A stretch of DNA of 64,000 nucleotides from Microcebus murinus. Lineage: Eukaryota > Chordata > Mammalia > Primates > Cheirogaleidae. Made by a program: the position numbers and the translations under genes. Below are positions 57,831-64,000 of this stretch, one piece after another; positions within the stretch are counted from its first letter, which is position 1; each line of letters starts with the position of its first letter. The notes beneath the pieces were generated by a model, which saw only the letters and a program-made list of their open reading frames with translations, had not been told where the DNA came from and did not search any database. The stretch spans positions 4,183,501 through 4,247,500 of the forward strand of contig NC_134108.1 of NCBI RefSeq assembly GCF_040939455.1, read 5' to 3'.

Positions 57831-60530
57831 AAACAAACAAAAAAAAGCGTCTTAAGAAAATTTAGTTTAATTTTGACACAGCTAAATCAAGGGCAGGGTA
57901 CAGAATCCTGAAAGCAAAGAGACCATTAAAGAGAGGTTTTCAACATCCAGGCTGGAGGGGACATGGGTAGCCGGGTTGGGGCTTTAATCTGGTGAAGATA
58001 AAACCACCCCTACTTTCTCTCCCACACTCATCTTCAAACTAAGAACTCCAGGGGTTAGAGGAAAACAAAGATTAAGAAAAGTTTGATAATGTAATTCTTT
58101 TTTAAAAAAATAATAATAATAATAAAAATAAAGGAAAAAGAAAAAGAAGTCTGTCAAAGCTCTTCCGCCCACCAGGGGGCGCGCGCGGTCGCGGGAGCAG
58201 AGCCTGCCCGGCCGGGTGTTGGGGACGCCCAGTCACGTTTGACGGCAGTCGGGGTCAGGTACAAAGAGGAGACAGCCTCTGGCAGTCGCCTGTGCTCTGT
58301 GACATGCAGACAACCTTAAGATCACGGAAGGCATTGAGCTTTCATCAAACCTAAGCACGTTCAGACTCAGCAGTAGCAATTCAGGGTTGGGACTTTATTT
58401 TGTTTTTTAGAGTGGAGTGACAGGGTGCAGGTGAAGCCGGACCGCCCTGTCGTCCTAAAACTGGGGGATCGGACGCTTTCCATCCAGCGAGTGGTTTATT
58501 CCCCTTGTTACACAAGGCAGGGCCCCACCTCCGCTTCCCGGCATGACTCGCCCGCTAGGAGGAGGCCAGGTGACCCGAGATTAAAAATAGGATGTTGCAG
58601 CAGAGTCCTGGGACCCGGCTGGCAAATGACACAGGAACCTTGGCAGCGCCTGGACGCGGGCCGAGCAGCCGTCCTCGCCCTCGGCCACCCCAGGGCAGGG
58701 ACGGGAGTGAGGCTCGCAGGACTCCTGCCAGGAAAAGGCTGGGAGGCCGGGGGGGAAGGGTGGGGAAATGGTTTTCCTGTGAGTCAAGGGACAACAGCTG
58801 TCACCGAGAAGGGGAGAAGAGGTGGAGAACTGGATCCAACCTTTCACTCGAGCAGCAGCGGCAGCTGAGTCAAAACAAGCAGTCAGAAACATGAGGCCTT
58901 AAAAAATACAGTAGTTCGGGCGACATCAAAGCGGTGATTAGCACAGCTTCCTGGCAGTCCCTTTCTGTGTGTTCATGGCACGTCACACGTTTTCATGCTA
59001 TCTCATGAGGTGTTTCTGCCGCCGCAGTTCCATAGTTGGGTGGCAAAGTGCCTGAGAAGTGCCACGATTATTGGGCAACTCAGCCCCAGCTGTACTTGAA
59101 GCCAATGGCAACCGCAGTGATAAGCTCCCAGAAAAGAGAAGCAAAAGAGAAAGTGCTGCGAACGCGTCCTCCCGCAGCTCGCAGGAGCCTCCCCTCCCTC
59201 GGAAAGAGGGGTGCCCTGCCCCGGACGAGGAAGGCGGCCGCACACACGCTCGCAGGCCCCATCTCCCACGGCTGTCGGCGGAGGAGAGGGCTCAATTTGA
59301 AGCTCCTCCCTGAGAGCCTTCTTCGCTTGTGCTGCACGGAGCCCACCGGTTTGCCAGTGGGGATTATTCATAAAGTCTGGAGTTCACCGCCCGTCCCCCG
59401 AACTGGCTTCACTTTAAATATATGTGGGTCCCTGTCAACATCAGAGATGGGAGTCGAAAGAAACAGAAAAGTCACTGGCACATGCTGCATTCTTCCCGGC
59501 GAGCTTCCTTGTTTTAAAGAAGGCAAAGGGGAACGGCAAGGCAAGGCCTTCCGGAAACAACTGGAACACCCCGTCTCGTAAGCACCGGACAAGGTGCGCT
59601 TCCCCTTCAGACAAATCGAGAAGCAATGTCCTCCAAGGCTGACTTCTCTTTACATTAATCTCCCTGAAAATGAGAGGCTGGCATGTTCGCCTCACGGGAA
59701 AGTGTGTGGCCTCAGCATTCAGAGATGAAGCGGGTGGGACCAACCCAGGAAGAGCGGTGGGGTCGGCACAGGCGAGGGAACGCGCGGCCGTCACCGGGGC
59801 CCTGGACCGAGGGACTCAGGAAGGCTGCGGGAGCTTCTGCACTCTGCCCCTGGGGCTGCGGGCTCCGAGAGGCTGGCTTCAGGTGGGCGAGCTGAATATG
59901 CAGCTTGCCATCGCCAGCACCCAGTTCAGCGTCACACTTTCTACTTAAGGCATTGACTCCCCATCCCTCCGCCATCATATTTAATTTTTTACACAGCGTT
60001 GGAGATTGGCAAGCTTCAGAAACCATCACTGAGTGCTTTTCCCACCCAACTATTCATAGCCGGGTTTCCTTACTTTCAGATCTGAGACCACCGCCCGGTA
60101 GACCCGTCCCTGGGTCTGGGGATCTTTAGGACCCACAAAAGTTTCCAAGACCACGGCCAACATTCTCGGGTGGACACCTGTCCCCTAGGAACTGGGCCTG
60201 AGCCTGAAAGGCATCTCACGCGGGCCGCTTAAAAGCCATCCTAAGATAACTTGGGTCAGAATTTAATCAGCAGTCCACAAATAAAGCACGTCCCATGACA
60301 CCACTCTGAAGACACCCGACTCTCTGAGGCCTCTGGTTTCCAGCCGTTGCATCAGCCACAAACGCACCCTGTGATGTGGCGTGTGGCGAGGAAGGTCCCT
60401 GCCAGATCGTGCCCCCTTTTCCCTAAATTTCTAAAATCAAACTAGTTTGACTTCGGCGACATCTTGAAGCAGGAGTGTGCCGGAGCGAAGGCTCCCAGAG
60501 GTGCACAAGTGTTGGGTGCTCTCTTAACTC
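57831..60530. other. Unique, GC-rich sequence
   Basis: No gene recognised. 58170-58260 and 59150-59290 are CpG-dense. Open frames of 120-181 codons (59003-59581) overlap on both strands and carry no domain. Confidence 0.4.
58169..58182 (+). promoter_or_regulatory. CTCF-like motif (strong)
   Basis: CCACCAGGGGGCGC matches the CTCF core at every position and continues with GC as in the long motif. It sits at the start of a CpG-dense stretch. Confidence 0.7.
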
Positions 60531-60700
60531 CAATAACGACGGCTCATACTTACCGAATGTCAGGTGCCCGTCTAGGCAGCTCCAGGTGTAATCTCGGAGG
60601 ATTCTCACAGGAACTCTCAGGCAGGTGCGCTTTGCGGATGAGGAACAGATGTTCGGCGACTTGCTGAAGCCCACGGGGCGAGCAGACCGCAGCGCCAGGC
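60531..60700 (-). mobile_element. MIR SINE
   Basis: 'acggctcatacttaccgaat', 'gtcaggtgcccgtctagg', 'atctcggaggattctcac', 'gcggatgaggaacag' are the reverse complement of MIR; diverged by many CpG-type changes. Confidence 0.65.
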
Positions 60701-63700
60701 CCAGACCAACCGGGCGGACGGCAGCTCAAACCCTGACCCGCCCAGTGTGCTCCCAGCCCACCTAACTTAAGGAAGATTCCCGAAGTCAGGTCTCAAGAGT
60801 GTGAGAACATCCCTGTTTCTTTGATTAAAGATAAATAAACGAATGAAAAAAATTCAAGAGAAAAAAAGTAAAATTAAGAACTCCCTAATTTTCAGCAAAA
60901 AAAAAAAAAATAAGGTAGCTCAGAAACCCCAATATTCTTTGCTCAGCGTTGGGACTGATGCTGTTGTTTTAGTTCACTTCACCGGCGGTGGTGGTAGTGT
61001 TTCTTGTGGCTGTTTGAGGACGATGTGGATTGAAATTTGTTGCGACAGGGTTTGGAGCATCAAGGTAAGATTAACCCCGAATGCCAAAGACCAGAGGTGG
61101 GGAGGCCTCGAGTGCTGGCGCCAGCCCTGGTACAAGAGATGTCCTTTCCCTGAGACATCCAGACACCTGGGTCAAGCCAGAACCGAGACTGCAGTCCCCA
61201 CAGCCAGGGACCGGGGGGCCAGGTCCCCGGCAGGGACTGGACTTGAAGGCAGAGGAGAGCAAGACCCTGGCGGGCTGCGTCTTTGGGACAGAAGACGACG
61301 CTGGTGCCTAACAGGCCATCCCCAGGGCCGCCGGGACCCGAGGAGACTGCAGGAAAGAGGTTTGTCCTCAGGCACACCGGGGAGTTAGGAAGCAAGATTC
61401 TGGGTGGGGTCCCACGGCCACTAGGGGGAGCCAGGGGCGTGGGCAGCCATGGGTTCTCAGGGCCACGGCCTGCGAGGAGGAAATGAACCGCTGCCCCAGT
61501 GGCGGTCACACTGTTGGCACATTCACACCCAGCACGGCCGGGCCACCTCCACGTCCTCTTTAGACCTGGTCGAGAGAGAGGCGCCCTCGGGGGCTCCGGC
61601 TCCTTCCTGACCTGCGGCCGCAGGGCAGGGCAGCCACACAGAGCCACACCTGGCCACGCTCCGAGCCGCACCCCCAGCTGGCTGCCAGGCCCCCAGGACC
61701 CTGCTCACGAAGGCGGAGGTGCCTTTAGGGAACAGACCAAGGCAGTGGTCACAGAGCAGTGAGTGACTTTGCGCTCAATAATGCATCCACCACTGGGCCG
61801 CTTGCAAATGACAAATTCTGAATTTCTGGGCTTCTCCAGGCAAGAGCAGGCAGCACTCAATACAGACGGCCTTTTAATCACACGCGTCCGCATTTGCAGT
61901 GCCTCTGGTCGGAGCTGCAGGCAGGAGTCACCAGGCCACAGAACGTTGGCCCGTTAGCCCGGGAAGTGCAGCAACTGGGCCCCTGTCCCCCTCGCACCTG
62001 TGAGAGGAGAGAGTGCTGGCGTGATTTCGGAAGCTTTAATTATGCACTATAGCCGTCTCTCCTAAAGCTGCATGTAAACTCAAAACCATATTGACAGTAT
62101 CGACTCACTACGGCCCCAAATGAGTTACTCTGCTGCTTCCCGGCGTGACAGAGCCCTCCCTCCCCCACCTGAGAAAGACACCAATACTTTGTGTCCTTGA
62201 CAGACAGCATCCATTGCCAGAGCCGGCAGATCCTCCCCTCCCAGAGTGAAAGGAGCAAGAGAGCTGGAGCCCCAGATAGTAACCTTGGGCGGGGAGAATC
62301 CTGCTCCTTCTTGGGATTTTCATAAGGACCCTCCCATGCCACTTGGGATGCAAAAAAAAATCCATGACCAGTCCTGTTGTAATAGGCATCCCTGGCACGC
62401 ACAGATTAGACGAGGCACACAACAGAAAAACAAGCCGCTTGTCCATCCCTTCCCCTCCCTCTGTAGGAATTTGGCTTGAGATGAAGGTTTGATCTTTTAG
62501 CAATAACATTCTCTGAGTCCAACTGAGCGCAGCAAAGGGAAATAAACACGTCTGCTTCTGAGCTGGGTTTTGCCGTGGGTTGACACGGCCCCTGACAGAG
62601 GATTAACCTCTTGCTGCCTCAGGCCCTACTCTGCAAAAGAAGACCCACGTTTGCAGCCCAAACAACTTCAACACACAGTACGTAGCGGCCGCAGAGCGTA
62701 GTGCGATGATGTGACCGTTTTCCCAAGGTTACACTCTTTCACAATTGGAGCTATTTCGGTCCCGAGCATGCTTGTAACCTTCCCAGGTCCATGGAAATCA
62801 AGTATCCTTTAGAGAGGAGAAAGACTGACGTGGGCACAGAAGAAACCCATCTCAAAGACCACCCCCGAGGGTGCCTTAGCAAGCCTAAGGAGGCGGATAT
62901 TCTGAGTTGTCCTTCAGGAAAAGTCCCGGTTTCTGGCTTTGGGCTAATAATGTACCTGTGCCTGGCCCAATAGCTAAATTACCATCTTCATCCCACTCAG
63001 AGTCACTTTTGACTCCAGTTGCCTGTGACTCCATTTTTTCCCCAGCAGAAATAGTTTGGGATTGAGTTTCCCCCAAACTGCCTGCGAACTACATGCTACC
63101 CTAAACGTGACTGAGAAGGGAGGGAAGGAAGAACTATTCACCTGCTGAATGACATCTCCCCCCTTCACTGTTGGAGAAGGTCTGGCTAAAACTCCCCAGG
63201 ACAGGGGCTCTTAACTAGGGTTGAAACAAAACAGATTCCTAACCATTTGTCCTAGGGGAATCAATGCCTGAAGAGAGAAATTTCTAGAATTCCTATGAAA
63301 TCCACAAACTCCAGAAATAACCCGTATTTACCTAGAATCAAGAGTCTCTTTCCAGTTGGAAGAAAACTTACTGGATATTAGGTGGGATAAAGGGAGCCGC
63401 TGTAAAAAGTAAGGAAATCCCCGGAACTCACCGGCTTCCTGCTGGCGTATGTAGCAGTCAGCGCATGTGCTCTTGGCCTGTGGGCAACGTCCAAGGCCTG
63501 AGCCTCCCTCCCTCCTGTGACTGCACCCTCCACGGAGGGCCTCAAGTCCTCAGCATCCAACCGCAGACAGGGGGAGCAAGGGTGACCGTGACCCACTGGC
63601 TCCCTAACCACCGTGGCACAGAAACGACATCATATTCTAATGGTCAGAACAGGTGACAAGCCCCCCACTGTGTGCCATTCTCCCAGTGACAACGTTTGAC

Positions 63701-64000
63701 CGGGGTCAGGAAAGGCTGGATTTCTGTGGACGAACAGCAACCCCTGCCCTGTGGCCGGCTGGTATCGGGACAGGTCCCATGCACTGAGGCCTTCCGTGGC
63801 ATACCTGGCGATGGCATCAGCCCCTGACGTTGGAGCCCTATTTGGACTTTGGAACCTATTTCCTTTATTGAACAGATCTGGCTAATTGCAAGAAGTTCCT
63901 ATGTTAGGCTATAACATGTCATCATGCCACTTCTACCAGTCGATCTTAGTCCTGCCCTTCTACAACCATACGAAGTCCACTTCAGCTTCCCCTTAGCAGG
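60701..64000. other. Unique, GC-rich sequence
   Basis: No gene recognised. An A-run lies at 60898-60910. A splice-donor-like CAAG|GTAAGA at 61062-61071 stands alone. Open frames reach 203 codons (61060-61671, minus) with no domain. The final 300 bases show nothing I can name. Confidence 0.4.
61418..61431 (+). promoter_or_regulatory. CTCF-like motif (strong)
   Basis: CCACTAGGGGGAGC, preceded by GG and followed by CA, fits the CTCF core and its flanks. Same orientation as the site at 58169-58182. Confidence 0.7.

Noticed and set aside
61062..61071. Splice-donor-like CAAG|GTAAGA
   Set aside because: A single donor motif without an acceptor, branch site or coding exon is expected by chance several times in 64 kb.
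61060..61671. 203-codon minus-strand open frame with overlapping plus-strand frames
   Set aside because: High GC opens several frames at once; no recognisable protein features.

Overview
This window is mammalian nuclear DNA, most likely from a strepsirrhine (lemur-type) primate. The lineage call rests on three Alu copies (minus 42893-43176 and 12071-12399, plus 52296-52637) that share the diagnostic wording of lemuriform Alus (a 'gcgtcagcctagctcacagc' type left-arm block and an unusual mid-element spacer reading 'agttggccaattaatttc' or close to it), and on a long L1 whose 5' and 3' ends look like lemur L1. Nothing looks bacterial or viral in origin apart from transposon and retroviral fossils. 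I see no host protein-coding exon that I can defend: no reading frame outside the L1 shows a recognisable protein domain, so the window reads as intergenic or deep intronic DNA.

Layout. 1-5.4 kb: old L2 and L1 debris; an ancient L1 3' end (3490-4880) is split by a GC-rich 0.5 kb insert. 5.4-12 kb: mostly unique sequence with scattered MIR pieces and simple repeats. 12-14 kb: a lemur-type Alu, an L2 3' end and an LTR-like relic. 14-18.8 kb: largely unique DNA with MIRs and a TG/CG microsatellite. 18.8-25.34 kb: a full-length L1 on the minus strand, flanked by a short target-site duplication. Its ORF2 is open over 1291 codons; its ORF1 carries two stop codons and its endonuclease has lost a catalytic aspartate. 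26.3-27.8 kb: an old L1 3' end with a MER2-type DNA transposon nested inside. 28.93-29.35 kb: a solo class II-like LTR. 32.96-33.19 kb: a compact hAT-type MITE with perfect terminal repeats. 34.4-36.5 kb: an old antisense L1. 38.5-39.2 kb: a three-layer nest (hAT-Charlie-like host carrying an L1 3' tail and a Tigger-like MITE). 42.9 kb: truncated Alu. 47.0-48.4 kb: a primate-age L1 with an internal deletion. 50-57 kb: MIR, L2, Alu, L1 and a second Tigger-like MITE. 57.8-64 kb: mostly unique, GC-rich DNA with two strong CTCF-like motifs in the same orientation.

The elements do not form a pathway. The functional content I can argue for is (i) L1 ORF2, an open reverse-transcriptase frame in an element that is itself disabled, and (ii) candidate regulatory motifs: CTCF-like sites, an SBS-like (ZNF143/THAP11) motif, the L1 5' UTR promoter and the LTR promoter. 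Repeat-family names are from memory of consensus sequences; exact subfamilies would come from a RepeatMasker run with a strepsirrhine library.
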